From: Bacteroidales bacterium
GTDB lineage: Bacteria > Bacteroidota > Bacteroidia > Bacteroidales > UBA932
Assembly (NCBI GenBank): GCA_015060325.1
Contig: SUYQ01000001.1
Coordinates: 1 to 64,000, forward strand
Reading direction: 5' to 3'
DNA: 64,000 nucleotides
Shown here: piece after piece, positions 15,339 to 25,173 of the stretch
How the letters are laid out: each line of letters begins with the position of its first letter
How positions within the stretch are numbered: the first letter of the stretch is position 1
The notes under the pieces: generated by a model
Seen by the model: only the letters and a program-made list of their open reading frames with translations
The model's database searches: none
Told to the model about the DNA's origin: nothing
Program-made: the position numbers and the translations under genes

Positions 15339-16523
15339 ATGGCAAACATCGGTACTACGTTTACAAAGTCGGGCAAGAAGGCGGTTCTATGCGGATCCGG
15401 TGAGCTCGGAAAAGAAGTTGCATTGGAGCTTCAGCGCTACGGCGTTGAGGTCGTTGCACTGGACAAGTATGCAAATGCCCCTGCGATGCATGTGGCCCAT
15501 CGATCTCATGTGCTTTCAATGCTTGACGGCGATGCGCTCGAGACGGTCATCAGGGAGGAGAACCCGGATTTCATCATCCCGGAGATCGAGGCAATCGCTA
15601 CTGACAGGCTTGTGAAGCTGGAAGAAGAAGGGTTCAATGTGATACCGACGGCCAATGCGACACGATTGACCATGAATCGTGAGGGTATCCGTCGTCTAGC
15701 TGCTGAAGAACTTGGAATACCTACTTCGCCATATCGTTTTGCCGAGACGCGCGAGGAGTTTGACAAGGCGGTTGCTGAGATCGGACTGCCATGCGTGGTG
15801 AAACCTGTCATGAGTTCGTCTGGACACGGCCAGAGTACAATCAGGACTGTAGATCAGATAGATGAGGCATGGCAAGTGTCGCAGGAAGGAGGGCGTGCCG
15901 GGGGTGGAAAGGTAATCGTTGAGGGATTTGTGAAGTTTGACTATGAGATCACTCTTCTTACTGTACGTCATAGTGCCGGTACTACTTTCCTCAAGCCAAT
16001 CGGCCACCATCAGGTCAATGGAGACTATCGCGAGTCATGGCAGCCTCAGGCAATGTCGCAGGAGGCTCTTGAGCTCGCAGAGGCTATTGCCAAGGCTATT
16101 ACCGATGCGCTTGGAGGATATGGAATCTTCGGAGTTGAACTTTTTGTCAAGGGTGACGAAGTCATCTTCAGCGAAGTGTCGCCTCGTCCGCACGACACAG
16201 GTATGGTGACAATGATATCACAGGATATGTCAGAGTTCGCCCTTCATGCACGTGCGATCCTTGGACTTCCTATCCCGGATGTGAAATTCTACGGGGCGTC
16301 AGCGTCAAAGGCTATTGTCGTAGAGGGAAATACAAAGGAATATGAGTTCTGCAACCTGGAACAGGTCCTTGAGGAACCGGGGCTTCAGATCAGAATCTTC
16401 GGCAAACCGGAGATCGCCGGTCATCGAAGGGTCGGTGTGATCCTGGCAACGGACGATTCCGTTACAGCTGCGTTGGCAAAGGCTGAGAGGGCATATAACA
16501 AGCTTGAAGTAAAGATTAAATAG
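15339..16523 (+). CDS. purT: formate-dependent phosphoribosylglycinamide formyltransferase
   Basis: A 394-residue ATP-grasp enzyme catalysing the third step of purine synthesis from formate, ATP and GAR. The N-terminal [20 protein letters not shown] nucleotide-fold motif, [20 protein letters not shown] and [15 protein letters not shown]-grasp loop, and metal-binding [25 protein letters not shown] region are all present. Full length for the family. It follows aguB by one base. PurT lets the cell use formate in place of formyl-tetrahydrofolate. Confidence 0.95.
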   Translation: MANIGTTFTKSGKKAVLCGSGELGKEVALELQRYGVEVVALDKYANAPAMHVAHRSHVLSMLDGDALETVIREENPDFIIPEIEAIATDRLVKLEEEGFNVIPTANATRLTMNREGIRRLAAEELGIPTSPYRFAETREEFDKAVAEIGLPCVVKPVMSSSGHGQSTIRTVDQIDEAWQVSQEGGRAGGGKVIVEGFVKFDYEITLLTVRHSAGTTFLKPIGHHQVNGDYRESWQPQAMSQEALELAEAIAKAITDALGGYGIFGVELFVKGDEVIFSEVSPRPHDTGMVTMISQDMSEFALHARAILGLPIPDVKFYGASASKAIVVEGNTKEYEFCNLEQVLEEPGLQIRIFGKPEIAGHRRVGVILATDDSVTAALAKAERAYNKLEVKIK

Positions 16524-16526
16524 ACA

Positions 16527-16560
16527 GAATGGCGTGACCCGGTAAGTCACGCCATTCTTT
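16527..16560. terminator. bidirectional intrinsic terminator between purT and the HAD gene
   Basis: A perfect 12-bp stem (GAATGGCGTGAC / GTCACGCCATTC) with a seven-base loop has T on the plus-strand side and lies at the convergent gene ends. Confidence 0.85.
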
Positions 16561-17398
16561 ATTTCCCTTTGGCAAGCTTGGCCAGTTCGAATTCAGCCTT
16601 GATCTTGTCTATGATCGTGCATACGATCTGGTATGTCCTGCTGTCCTTTCTGTAGTCTGCCGGCGTGATGAAGTTGACTCTCTTCTGCCGGAGGAGTTTC
16701 TTTGCGACATTTACCTTCTTCTTTATCTCCGGATTATATACTCCGATCGAGTTCCCTCCGAACATCTTCACGATCTTCATGCATGGGACATCAGTCTCAC
16801 CGTCTCCAAAGTAGATCATATGCGGGAACGGTATTCTCTTGATGTCTTCTTCCTGGCTTTCGTTGACCTTCTTGTTGTCCCTTACGCTCAGAATGCCTTT
16901 GTTTATCTTGAAGAGGAACTGAGTCTTGGCTGTGTAGTCTACGGCGACTCCAGGCCATTCTGCTTCTCCGTCCTTGTTATATATGAATGAGCATGCGAAG
17001 ATGCGTTTGAACTCATGGGCGATTTCAGTACCCTCGATCATCTCTGCCAGGCCGGAAGAATTGATGTAGTGTTCGATCCTTACGCCATGCTGCTTTCCGT
17101 ATGCGTTGATGAGTCCGAACCATTCCTTCACTCCGTCGAAGAGTTCGACAGATGCACCGAATCTCTTGAAGTCCTTGCGGCGGAGCTTGATGCCGGCCTT
17201 GCGTGCCTCGTCGAACATCAGCTTCATGTAGCTTAGTATGTTGCTGGCATCCTGACCGGCTGCAATGTCGTCACTTTCCTGCCAGAATTCCTGTGGCTTC
17301 TTTCCGATAGCCTGGATGAATCCGAACTCCTGCATGTTGCCTGGAGACAGGGTGCCGTCAAAATCATAGATAAGGGCTACGATTGGATACTTTCTCAT
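16559..17398 (-). CDS. HAD-superfamily hydrolase
   Basis: A 279-residue cytoplasmic phosphatase-like protein. HAD motif I is YDFDGT (Asp12, Asp14), motif II is the SSG in YINSSGLAEMIE, and motif IV is FGDGETDVPC. A large cap-like insertion lies between motifs I and II. The substrate is not evident. This larger HAD variant, with GDGETDVPC, is widespread in gut bacteria and usually unnamed. It converges on purT with a shared terminator. Confidence 0.82.
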   Translation of the reverse strand: MRKYPIVALIYDFDGTLSPGNMQEFGFIQAIGKKPQEFWQESDDIAAGQDASNILSYMKLMFDEARKAGIKLRRKDFKRFGASVELFDGVKEWFGLINAYGKQHGVRIEHYINSSGLAEMIEGTEIAHEFKRIFACSFIYNKDGEAEWPGVAVDYTAKTQFLFKINKGILSVRDNKKVNESQEEDIKRIPFPHMIYFGDGETDVPCMKIVKMFGGNSIGVYNPEIKKKVNVAKKLLRQKRVNFITPADYRKDSRTYQIVCTIIDKIKAEFELAKLAKGK

Positions 17399-17491
17399 AA
17401 TTTAATGTGGTTTTTCGTATTAAAATCACCACCCTAATAGGCGTTTCGCCACAAATATAATGAATTATACGCGCGTACAAGCATTATTTTC

Positions 17492-17499
17492 TACTTTTG
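17492..17499 (+). promoter_or_regulatory. -7 element TACTTTTG of the acyl-CoA ligase gene
   Basis: An exact TAnnTTTG match 34 bases before the ATG at 17534. Confidence 0.6.
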
Positions 17500-17533
17500 C
17501 GCCCTGTAATACTTAAATCTATACGAAAAGACG

Positions 17534-19168
17534 ATGAAACATTATTTCACAAGACTAGAAGAAGCTGTCAAGACTAATTGGGAGCGTCCGGCTCTCGGAA
17601 ACTACCGTGGCGAACTGTTCACGTTCGGTGATCTTGCAACACAGATTGCGAAGTTCCATGTATTCTTTGAAGCGATAGGGCTCAAGAAGGGTGAGAAAGT
17701 TGCTCTCTGTGCAAAGAACTCTGCACGCTGGGGCGTGACATTCTTTGCAGCCAACACATACGAGGCTGTTCTTGTTCCTATCCTGGCAGATTTCCATCCT
17801 GACAGCGTCAATTCTCTTGTGGATCACTCGGAAAGCACACTCCTTCTCACAGACTCGGACATCTGGGCAAAGCTCGATATAACCAAGATGCCTACTGTGA
17901 AGGCAGTCATATCTTCAAGCGACTTCTCGCTTCTTTATGCAGCTACACCTGAGATTCAGGCAGCGAATGACAACATTGATTCACTCTTTGCACAGAAGTA
18001 TCCGAACGGCTTTACATCTGCCGATGTCGATTATCCGACAGACAATGACAAGAATCTTGCGATCATCAACTATACATCTGGAACAACCAGTGCTCCTAAG
18101 GGCGTGATGCTCCGTTATGAGTGCATTTCCGCTAATGTGGAATTCGGTCAGAAGAGACTCCCTTCATATCCGGAGGACAAGATAGTATCAATGCTTCCTA
18201 TGGCACATATGTATGGTATGATGTTCGAGCTCATCTATCCGCTCTGCGGAGGATCGTCGATCTACTATCTTGGCAAGACTCCTACTCCAGCTCTTCTCCT
18301 TGGTGCGATGAAGGAGGTCCAGCCATATCTCGTGATCACAGTTCCGCTTGTGATGGAGAAGATCTTCAAGAGCAAGGTCGCTCCTGTAGTGAACAAGCCT
18401 GCTATGAAGGTGCTTTGCGCTATCCCTGGCGTGAACCAGCTTATCTTCAAGAAGGTGCGTAACACTCTCCTTACGGCATTCGGTGGAAAGGTGAGGGAGA
18501 TCGTGATGGGTGGTGCAGCGCTCAATCCTGATGTCGAGAAGTGGTTCAAGAAGTTCAAGCTTCCGTTTACTGTTGGTTATGGAATGACGGAGGCTGCTCC
18601 TCTTATGGCATATGAAGACTGGTGGGAATTTGCTCCGAAGTCTTGCGGAAAGGGTGTGGATTCTGTCGAGATCCGTATCGATTCAGAGGATCCATATAAT
18701 AAGGTGGGTGAGATCCAGGCCAAGGGTATCAGCCTTATGACCGGATATTATAAGAATGAAGAGGCTACAAAGGCAGCATTCACTGCTGACGGTTGGATGC
18801 GTACAGGAGACCTCGGACTTCTTGACAAGAAGGGCAACATCTTCATCAAGGGTCGCAGCAAGAACATGATCCTTTCTGCGAACGGCCAGAACATATACCC
18901 AGAGGAGATCGAAGCAACGGTGAACAATCAGCCTTATGTGATAGAGTCTGTGGTTGTTGACAGAGGTACCAAGCTTGTCGCGCTTGTATATCTTGATGCA
19001 GAGAAGGTCAAGACAGAAGGTGCTGATCTCGAGGAATACAAGAAGACCCTCATGGTAGAGGTCAACAAGTCTATGCCTTCATACAGCAAGCTCACTCAGG
19101 TGGAGTGGATGGACCAGCCGTTCGAGAAGACTCCTAAGATGAGTATCAAGAGGTTCATGTACAAGTAG
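17534..19168 (+). CDS. long-chain fatty acid-CoA ligase-like AMP-binding enzyme
   Basis: A 544-residue ANL-superfamily adenylating enzyme. The phosphate-binding loop YTSGTTSAPKGV, the GYGMTEAAPL motif, the hinge TGDLG...KGNIFIKGRSK and the C-terminal catalytic lysine in FEKTPKMSIKRF are all present. The family activates fatty acids to acyl-CoA (or acyl-AMP). A soluble N-terminus suggests a cytoplasmic or membrane-associated enzyme. It is monocistronic, with its own -7 element and a terminator. Chain-length preference cannot be told from sequence. Confidence 0.87.
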   Translation: MKHYFTRLEEAVKTNWERPALGNYRGELFTFGDLATQIAKFHVFFEAIGLKKGEKVALCAKNSARWGVTFFAANTYEAVLVPILADFHPDSVNSLVDHSESTLLLTDSDIWAKLDITKMPTVKAVISSSDFSLLYAATPEIQAANDNIDSLFAQKYPNGFTSADVDYPTDNDKNLAIINYTSGTTSAPKGVMLRYECISANVEFGQKRLPSYPEDKIVSMLPMAHMYGMMFELIYPLCGGSSIYYLGKTPTPALLLGAMKEVQPYLVITVPLVMEKIFKSKVAPVVNKPAMKVLCAIPGVNQLIFKKVRNTLLTAFGGKVREIVMGGAALNPDVEKWFKKFKLPFTVGYGMTEAAPLMAYEDWWEFAPKSCGKGVDSVEIRIDSEDPYNKVGEIQAKGISLMTGYYKNEEATKAAFTADGWMRTGDLGLLDKKGNIFIKGRSKNMILSANGQNIYPEEIEATVNNQPYVIESVVVDRGTKLVALVYLDAEKVKTEGADLEEYKKTLMVEVNKSMPSYSKLTQVEWMDQPFEKTPKMSIKRFMYK

Positions 19169-19217
19169 ACTGACAAAATGTCAGCAAATCTGACTTGGAA
19201 CATAATTTGACTATATG

Positions 19218-19244
19218 GGGTCGTCCTGGCGGACGGCCCTTTTT
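19218..19244 (+). terminator. intrinsic terminator after the acyl-CoA ligase gene
   Basis: A 9-bp stem GGGTCGTCC / GGACGGCCC (one G-U) with loop TGGC is followed by five T residues. Confidence 0.78.
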
Positions 19245-19288
19245 GTTACCCGTCCGGCATTCACGGCTTGGTCGAGTCTGTCTATACT

Positions 19289-19323
19289 GTCATTCCGAGC
19301 GAGCAAAGTGAGTCGAGGAATCT
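19289..19323. repeat. single REP-like repeat related to the 14394 element
   Basis: The core GAGCGAGCAAAGTGAGTCGA differs by one base from the element at 14394-14430, and the flanks GTCATTCC / GGAATC mirror each other. It lies in the leader of htpG. Confidence 0.75.
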
Positions 19324-19359
19324 ACGGAATATAAATGTAATTATAAAAGAAAATATACT

Positions 19360-21357
19360 ATGGCAACAACAGGAAAAATTGGAGTAACTACCGAGAATAT
19401 ATTCCCGGTGATCAAGAAGTTTCTTTATTCTGACCACGAGATCTTTCTCAGGGAGCTCGTGGCAAACGCAGTGGACGCGACGCAGAAGATGAAGGCACTT
19501 GCAGCCTCAGGCGACTTCAAGGGCGAACTTGGAGAGCTTGCTGTACGTATCGAACTTAATGAAAAGAAGAAGACTCTCAAGATTATAGATAATGGTATAG
19601 GTATGACCGAGGAAGAGGTTGACAAGTATATCAACCAGATTGCTTTCTCGTCTGCAGGGGAGTTCCTTGAGAAGTATAAGGATCAGCTCAGCAGCATCAT
19701 CGGCCATTTCGGACTCGGATTCTATTCCGCTTTCATGGTGGCAGAGAAGGTTACCATCGAGACTCTTTCGTGGAAGGACGGTGCAAAGGCTGTGAAATGG
19801 ACTTGTGACGGTTCTCCGGAATACGCTATGGAGCCTTGCAAGAAATCAGACAGAGGTACTGTCATCACTCTCTATATCGCTGATGATGAGAAGGAATATG
19901 CAGAAAAGAGCCGCATCTCAAACCTTCTGAACAAGTATTGCAAGTTCATGCCTGTGCCTGTGGTCTTCGGCAAGGAGCAGGAGTGGAAGGACGGCAAGTA
20001 TGTCGACACAGACAAGGACAACGTGATCAACAAGGTGGAGCCTCTCTGGACCCGCAAGCCAGCTGACCTCAAGGACGAGGATTATAATGAGTTCTATAGA
20101 GCCCTTTACCCAATGGCAGAGGAGCCTCTGTTCCATATCCACCTCAATGTGGACTATCCGTTCAACCTTACCGGTATCCTCTACTTCCCTAAGATCAAGA
20201 GCAACGTAGAGATCCAGCGCAACAAGATCCAGCTCTACTGCAACCAGATGTTCGTGACTGACTCTGTCGAGAACATTGTCCCTGAGTTTCTAACGCTCCT
20301 CCACGGAGTCATCGATTCTCCGGATATCCCTCTCAATGTCTCAAGAAGCTACCTCCAGAGCGATGCCAATGTAAAGAAGATATCCACCTATATCACAAAG
20401 AAGGTCGCAGACCGTCTTGACGAGATCTTCAGGAATGAGCGTCAGCAGCTCGAGGAGAAATGGGACAATCTCAAGCTCTTCATAGAGTTCGGAATGCTTA
20501 CTGATGAGAAGTTCTGTGAAAGGGCGATGAAGTTCTCGCTCCTCAAGAACACTGACGGTAAGTATTTCAGCATCGATGACTACAGAAAGGCGATTGAAGG
20601 GGAGCAGACAGACAAGGACAAGAAGGTTGTATTCCTTTATGCGACTGACGTTGACAGCCAGTACTCGTTCATCGAGGCTGCCAAGGCAAAGGGTTATGAT
20701 GTGCTTCTGATGGACTGCCATCTTGACAGCCATTACGTGCAGCTTCTCGAGACCAAGATCGAGAACTCACGTTTTGCCCGCGTGGACTCTGATACGGTTG
20801 ATAACCTGATTCCAAAGGAGGATAAGTCAAAGCCGGAGCTGACGGATGCTGAAAGGGAAGATCTTTCTGTAATGTTCCGTAGCGTACTGCCGAAGAATGC
20901 GGAATATCATGTCCAGGCCGAGAACCTTGGAGCAGCTACTGCTCCTATCCTCATCACCCAGAGTGAGTTCATGCGCCGCTACCGCGAGATGTCTGCAATG
21001 GGTGGCGGAATGAACTTCTACGGCGAGATGCCTGAGATGTACAATATAGTGGTCAATATGGAGAATCCTCTTGTGGAGAAGATACTGTCTGCCAAGGCTG
21101 CTGAGGTCGCTCCGGCTCAGGTGGTTCCAGATGCAGCTGAGGATGCCTCAGAGGATGTGAAGAGAACTGTTACTGAAGCTAAGGAGAATGCTGCCGCGGC
21201 TCATAAGGCTGATGTAGAGGCTTTTGCAGACAATAACGAGATTCTCAAGCAGGTTACTGATCTTGCGCTTCTGGCTAATGGAATGCTTAAGGGTAAGGAT
21301 CTCAGCGACTTCATTGCAAGAAGTGCAAAGGTCGTAGAGGATGCCTATCTGAAGTAG
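19360..21357 (+). CDS. htpG: Hsp90-family chaperone HtpG
   Basis: A 665-residue Hsp90 homologue. The ATPase domain shows FLRELVANAVDA, IIDNGIGMTEEEVDKYI and GHFGLGFYSAFMVAEKV, followed by the middle domain with RNKIQLYCNQMFVTD and the LNVSRSYLQ motif. The C-terminal region is long, with an Ala/Glu-rich stretch (about 585-625) typical of Bacteroidetes HtpG. It acts as an ATP-driven cytoplasmic chaperone dimer. The start is the ATG at 19360. No TAnnTTTG is obvious immediately upstream, and a REP-like repeat occupies part of the leader. Confidence 0.96.
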   Translation: MATTGKIGVTTENIFPVIKKFLYSDHEIFLRELVANAVDATQKMKALAASGDFKGELGELAVRIELNEKKKTLKIIDNGIGMTEEEVDKYINQIAFSSAGEFLEKYKDQLSSIIGHFGLGFYSAFMVAEKVTIETLSWKDGAKAVKWTCDGSPEYAMEPCKKSDRGTVITLYIADDEKEYAEKSRISNLLNKYCKFMPVPVVFGKEQEWKDGKYVDTDKDNVINKVEPLWTRKPADLKDEDYNEFYRALYPMAEEPLFHIHLNVDYPFNLTGILYFPKIKSNVEIQRNKIQLYCNQMFVTDSVENIVPEFLTLLHGVIDSPDIPLNVSRSYLQSDANVKKISTYITKKVADRLDEIFRNERQQLEEKWDNLKLFIEFGMLTDEKFCERAMKFSLLKNTDGKYFSIDDYRKAIEGEQTDKDKKVVFLYATDVDSQYSFIEAAKAKGYDVLLMDCHLDSHYVQLLETKIENSRFARVDSDTVDNLIPKEDKSKPELTDAEREDLSVMFRSVLPKNAEYHVQAENLGAATAPILITQSEFMRRYREMSAMGGGMNFYGEMPEMYNIVVNMENPLVEKILSAKAAEVAPAQVVPDAAEDASEDVKRTVTEAKENAAAAHKADVEAFADNNEILKQVTDLALLANGMLKGKDLSDFIARSAKVVEDAYLK

Positions 21358-21365
21358 GACATAAG

Positions 21366-21391
21366 GTCATCCCCGGCTTGACCGGGGATCT
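21366..21391. repeat. palindromic repeat between htpG and folE
   Basis: ATCCCCGG and CCGGGGAT form a perfect 8-bp stem around CTTGA. GTCATCCCCGG..GATCT is a widespread intergenic palindrome type in bacteria. It overlaps the last bases of folE and may act as the terminator of both convergent genes. Confidence 0.6.
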
Positions 21392-21977
21392 ATCGGATCA
21401 GATTCAGGAACTCGTTACGGGTCCTCTCATCCTTGAGGAAGATACCGCTGAAGGCCGATGTGGTTGTCACCGCATTGGCCTTTTGTACTCCTCTGAGCGT
21501 CATGCATGTATGTGACGCCTCGATGACTACGGCCACGCCCAGCGGGTTGAGAGTCTCCTGGATGCAGTCACGTATCTGTGTGGTGAGCCTTTCCTGGACT
21601 TGAAGACGACGTGCGAATGTTTCAACTACGCGGGCGATCTTGCTCAGACCGGTGATAGTGCCGTTGGGGATATATGCTACATGAGCCTTGCCGATGAAAG
21701 GCATTACATGGTGCTCGCATGTAGAGTAAAGCTCGATGTCCTTTACAAGTACCATCTGCTGATACTCCTCCTTGAACATCGCGCTCTTGAGTATCTCCGC
21801 CCCATCCTGCTGACTGCCATGAGTGAGGAACTGCAAAGCCTTGGCCACGCGCTCGGGCGTCTTTAGCAGTCCTTCACGCTCGGGGTCTTCGCCCAGGAGT
21901 TTCAGTATTTCCTTGTAGTGTGCCGCGATTGCAGCTGTGGTTGCCTCGTCGTATCTCTCTTCTTTTGTATATGCCAT
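21390..21977 (-). CDS. folE: GTP cyclohydrolase I
   Basis: A 195-residue enzyme converting GTP to dihydroneopterin triphosphate, the entry to folate or pterin synthesis. It shows the TPERVAKAL motif, zinc ligands in [10 protein letters not shown], the [19 protein letters not shown] block, RLQVQERLT, and C-terminal [10 protein letters not shown]. Length is typical of homodecameric FolE. It converges on htpG and stands alone. Confidence 0.96.
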   Translation of the reverse strand: MAYTKEERYDEATTAAIAAHYKEILKLLGEDPEREGLLKTPERVAKALQFLTHGSQQDGAEILKSAMFKEEYQQMVLVKDIELYSTCEHHVMPFIGKAHVAYIPNGTITGLSKIARVVETFARRLQVQERLTTQIRDCIQETLNPLGVAVVIEASHTCMTLRGVQKANAVTTTSAFSGIFLKDERTRNEFLNLIR

Positions 21978-22121
21978 AACCCTGTTCTGTATGTCAAAAA
22001 GGTGGACTTTTACTGCCGTTATTCCGCATGGTATGGATATTGTGTCATAACGCGCAGAATTTTTTATTTGTAAATATGTGCAAAAATAGCAAAAAGAATA
22101 TCAGTATTGATTTTTTTTGTC

Positions 22122-22129
22122 TATATTTG
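22122..22129 (+). promoter_or_regulatory. -7 element TATATTTG of the DUF2795-type gene
   Basis: An exact TAnnTTTG match, leaving a leader of about 55 bases to the ATG at 22193. Confidence 0.6.
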
Positions 22130-22192
22130 CCGCCCCAAAAATAACGCGCTGAACAAAATCGCTGATTATTAATAATTTAAATCTATATAACT

Positions 22193-22414
22193 ATGTATTG
22201 GACACTTGAACTTGCATACCGTCTTGAGGATGCTCCATGGCCTGCGACCAAGGATGAACTCATCGACTATGCCACCCGCTCAGGAGCCCCTCTTGAAGTG
22301 GTTGAGAACCTTGAAGAACTTGAAGATGACGGCGAAGTCTACGAAAGCATCGAAGATATCTGGCCGGACTATCCGTCAAAGGATGACTTCTTCTGGAACG
22401 AAGAGGAATATTAA
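22193..22414 (+). CDS. small acidic DUF2795-type protein
   Basis: A 73-residue protein with 20 or more acidic residues. Its pattern WPATKDELIDYATRSGAP.EVVENLEEL matches the DUF2795 family, short proteins of unknown function common in Bacteroidetes and actinobacteria. It has no signal peptide. It is a monocistronic unit with its own -7 element and a strong terminator, which implies steady expression. No function can be assigned. Confidence 0.75.
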   Translation: MYWTLELAYRLEDAPWPATKDELIDYATRSGAPLEVVENLEELEDDGEVYESIEDIWPDYPSKDDFFWNEEEY

Positions 22415-22418
22415 TAGC

Positions 22419-22450
22419 AGATCGGGCAGCCAAACGGCTGCCCGATCTTT
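22419..22450 (+). terminator. intrinsic terminator after the DUF2795-type gene
   Basis: A perfect 13-bp stem (AGATCGGGCAGCC / GGCTGCCCGATCT) with loop AAAC is followed by TTTATTT. Confidence 0.88.
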
Positions 22451-22544
22451 ATTTGATGCTGTATGTTATTTTATGGTTGCAGCAGCAGTTATATGAAAAA
22501 ATTCTAACTTTATGGACTGATTTGATGAATCTGACATCAGCCAT

Positions 22545-23828
22545 ATGAAAATCAAGCATATAATAGCACTTGTTTCGGCTGTCTTTGCCGTTGCTGTGTC
22601 CTGTTCTCCTCTTGACCTTGAAAATACGAGAGACGAAAACCAAGGCGAACAGAAGCCAGAACCAGAACCTGAGCCGCTATTTGTTCCGGATATCCGCATC
22701 GATGTTGAGGATGGACGGACTGTGGAAAGTAAGGATGAGTATCTTGATATGACCCTGACACTTACCAGGGGCTATGAGGTGCTGCTTTCTGCAAGCGGAC
22801 GTATCAAGGGACGTGGCAATGCCACGTGGGGTTATGACAAGAAACCATACAAGATCAAGTTCGATGAGAAGCAAGGCTTGCTTGGCTTTGCTGCAAACAA
22901 GGACTGGGTCCTGCTTGCCGAGTATTGCGACAAGTCGCTGATGAGGACTCCTTACATGTGTGAGCTTGCTGTTGTTGCCGGACTGCCATATCCTGTCCAT
23001 TATCGCCATGTCGAGCTTTACATGAATGGCAAATATATGGGACTGTATCTTCTCACCGACCAGGTGGAGAAGAAGAAGGATAGAGTGGATATCAAGGATG
23101 ATGGATTCCTGTTTGAAAACGACAATTACTTCTGGGAGGAACCATTGAATTTCATGACTGACCGCCGGCAGTACTGGTATACGTTCAAGTATCCGGATCC
23201 TGAGGATGGCGAGATCGTACAGGGGGATGAGAACTTTAAGTACATCACTGGATTCATGAACGATTTCGAGGCTGCTCTTTATGGCGATGATTTCAAGGAT
23301 CCATTGAAAGGCTATAGGAAATATATAGATGTGGAGACATTTGCGAAGTGGTTTCTTGTCATGGAACTGACCGCCAATCTGGAGCCTAACATGTACTATG
23401 TGCTTCCTTCCAGGGGAGCGAAACTTCAGATAGCTCCGGTATGGGACGCCGAGTGGAGCATGGGACTGGCCTACCGCGAGGATGAATATTCAAGTTGGGC
23501 AGGGCTGCCTGTACAACCGGACAGGAATCAGCAGATCTGGAGCAGATGGAAATATTTCGGACGTCTGTTCGAGGACGAGTATTTTGTCAATGTGGTACGT
23601 AAGGAGTGGGCGGCCCTCAAGCAGCAGCTTCCGGCATTCAAGGACCGGATGTCTGCTGTAGCGGAAAATATACGTGAAGAACAGGCAGCCAATTTTGACA
23701 GATGGGGTACTCTGGGGTGGCATGTGAGCGTCAGCCTTATACGTTTTGATACATGGGAAGAGGAGGTAGAGTATGTGGACACTTTCTTTGCCCACAGAAT
23801 TGAATTGATGGATAGTTTTCTAAAATGA
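22545..23828 (+). CDS. CotH-kinase-domain lipoprotein
   Basis: A 427-residue surface or periplasmic lipoprotein: lipobox ending at Cys20 (VAVSCS), a Glu/Pro-rich linker (QKPEPEPEPL), then a CotH-type atypical protein kinase fold with GRGNATWGYDKKPYKIKF and later PVWDAEWSMG. In Bacteroidales, CotH proteins are usually found beside secreted carbohydrate enzymes, but their substrate there is unknown. It is followed by a GH43 gene after one base, which makes a two-gene operon. The protein kinase activity known for spore-coat CotH is inferred by family only. Confidence 0.82.
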   Translation: MKIKHIIALVSAVFAVAVSCSPLDLENTRDENQGEQKPEPEPEPLFVPDIRIDVEDGRTVESKDEYLDMTLTLTRGYEVLLSASGRIKGRGNATWGYDKKPYKIKFDEKQGLLGFAANKDWVLLAEYCDKSLMRTPYMCELAVVAGLPYPVHYRHVELYMNGKYMGLYLLTDQVEKKKDRVDIKDDGFLFENDNYFWEEPLNFMTDRRQYWYTFKYPDPEDGEIVQGDENFKYITGFMNDFEAALYGDDFKDPLKGYRKYIDVETFAKWFLVMELTANLEPNMYYVLPSRGAKLQIAPVWDAEWSMGLAYREDEYSSWAGLPVQPDRNQQIWSRWKYFGRLFEDEYFVNVVRKEWAALKQQLPAFKDRMSAVAENIREEQAANFDRWGTLGWHVSVSLIRFDTWEEEVEYVDTFFAHRIELMDSFLK

Positions 23829-23829
23829 T

Positions 23830-25173
23830 ATGAAAATGAAATATCTGCTTATATTGACTGCCTTGGTGGCTTTGTCTGCTTCATCTCGAGCTGACGAAAA
23901 GGATAAGAAGATCGTGACCGGAACAAATCCAGTCATCACCGGTCAGTTTACGGCCGATCCGACGGCCCGTGTCTTTGAGGGGAAGATATATATGTATCCT
24001 TCCCATGACATTCCGAGCGTCATTACCCATCATGACGGATCTGCATGGTTCAGCATGCCGGACTATCATGTGTTTTCTTCAGAGGACCTGACGACATGGA
24101 CCGACCATGGGGTGATTCTCAGGCAGGAGGATGTGCCTTGGGGCAAGCCGGATGCGTATGCAATGTGGGCTCCGGACTGTGTCTTCAAGGACGGAAAGTA
24201 CTATTTCTATTTTCCTGATGCGCCCGCCGAAGGCAAAGGCTTCAATATAGGTGTGGCGGTTGCAGATAAGCCGTATGGGCCTTTTGTGCCGGAGGCCGCC
24301 CCCATCGAGGGCGTTTTCGGAATCGATCCCTGCGTCCTGACGGATGATGACGGCAAGTCATATATATATTGGTCCGGAATGGGCCTTTCCGGATGCAGGC
24401 TGCAGGACAATATGCGTGAACTGGATGGGGAACCCCTGCGTCTGGATACGCCGCTTCCGGAAGGATTCAAGGAAGGTCCGTTCGTGTTCAAGAGAAACGG
24501 CATATATTACCTTACCTACCCTTGGGTGAGGAACAACACCGAGACGCTGGCCTATGCCATCAGTGACCACCCGCTAGGGCCTTTTGAGTATAAAGGCTTG
24601 ATAATGAGGGAGTCTCCTACAGGATGCTGGACCAATCATCATTCTCTCGTAGAGTATAATGGAGAGTGGTATCTGTTCTATCACCATAATGACTATTCTC
24701 CAGATTTCGACAAGAACCGTTCTGCGCGTATTGACAGGGTCTTCTTCAATGAAGACGGGACGATTCAGGAGGTTGCGCCTACGCTTCGAGGAGTCGGGCC
24801 GGTAAAGGCGACATCCAAGGTGGAAATTGACCGCTACAGCAGCATCGAAGGTGCTGCCATAGATTATGTCGATCAGACCGATCTCTTCAGGGGGTGGAAG
24901 ACAATCTTCTCAAAGGCCGGGGACCAGATTTGTTTCAATAGTCTGGACTTTAGTGACGATGCTCCGGATCATGTGGTCTTCTGCGTGAGGGCGCCGAAAG
25001 GAGGACAGCTTGCGGTGACGGCAGGGGAGACTGCTGTGTTTGACATACCTGCATCGCCGGAATGGAAGGAGATTTCGTTTCCGATGCCGCATCAGGTGAC
25101 TGGAGTGCAGGACCTCAAGGTGGAATCGTTATCCGGTCAACATGTTGAAGTCGACTGGATTTCATTTGACTGA
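23830..25173 (+). CDS. secreted GH43-family enzyme with C-terminal CBM6-like module
   Basis: A 447-residue five-bladed beta-propeller enzyme with signal peptide (ending SSRAD). Catalytic acids of GH43 are visible: base Asp in TADPTARVF, pKa-modulating Asp in FGIDPCVL, and acid Glu in FKEGPFVFKR. The last 110 residues (IDRYSSIEGAAIDYVDQ... VEVDWISFD) resemble a CBM6. GH43 covers beta-xylosidases, alpha-arabinofuranosidases and related exo-enzymes. It is one base downstream of the CotH lipoprotein gene and overlaps the convergent hydrolase gene by 37 bp. Confidence 0.87.
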   Translation: MKMKYLLILTALVALSASSRADEKDKKIVTGTNPVITGQFTADPTARVFEGKIYMYPSHDIPSVITHHDGSAWFSMPDYHVFSSEDLTTWTDHGVILRQEDVPWGKPDAYAMWAPDCVFKDGKYYFYFPDAPAEGKGFNIGVAVADKPYGPFVPEAAPIEGVFGIDPCVLTDDDGKSYIYWSGMGLSGCRLQDNMRELDGEPLRLDTPLPEGFKEGPFVFKRNGIYYLTYPWVRNNTETLAYAISDHPLGPFEYKGLIMRESPTGCWTNHHSLVEYNGEWYLFYHHNDYSPDFDKNRSARIDRVFFNEDGTIQEVAPTLRGVGPVKATSKVEIDRYSSIEGAAIDYVDQTDLFRGWKTIFSKAGDQICFNSLDFSDDAPDHVVFCVRAPKGGQLAVTAGETAVFDIPASPEWKEISFPMPHQVTGVQDLKVESLSGQHVEVDWISFD

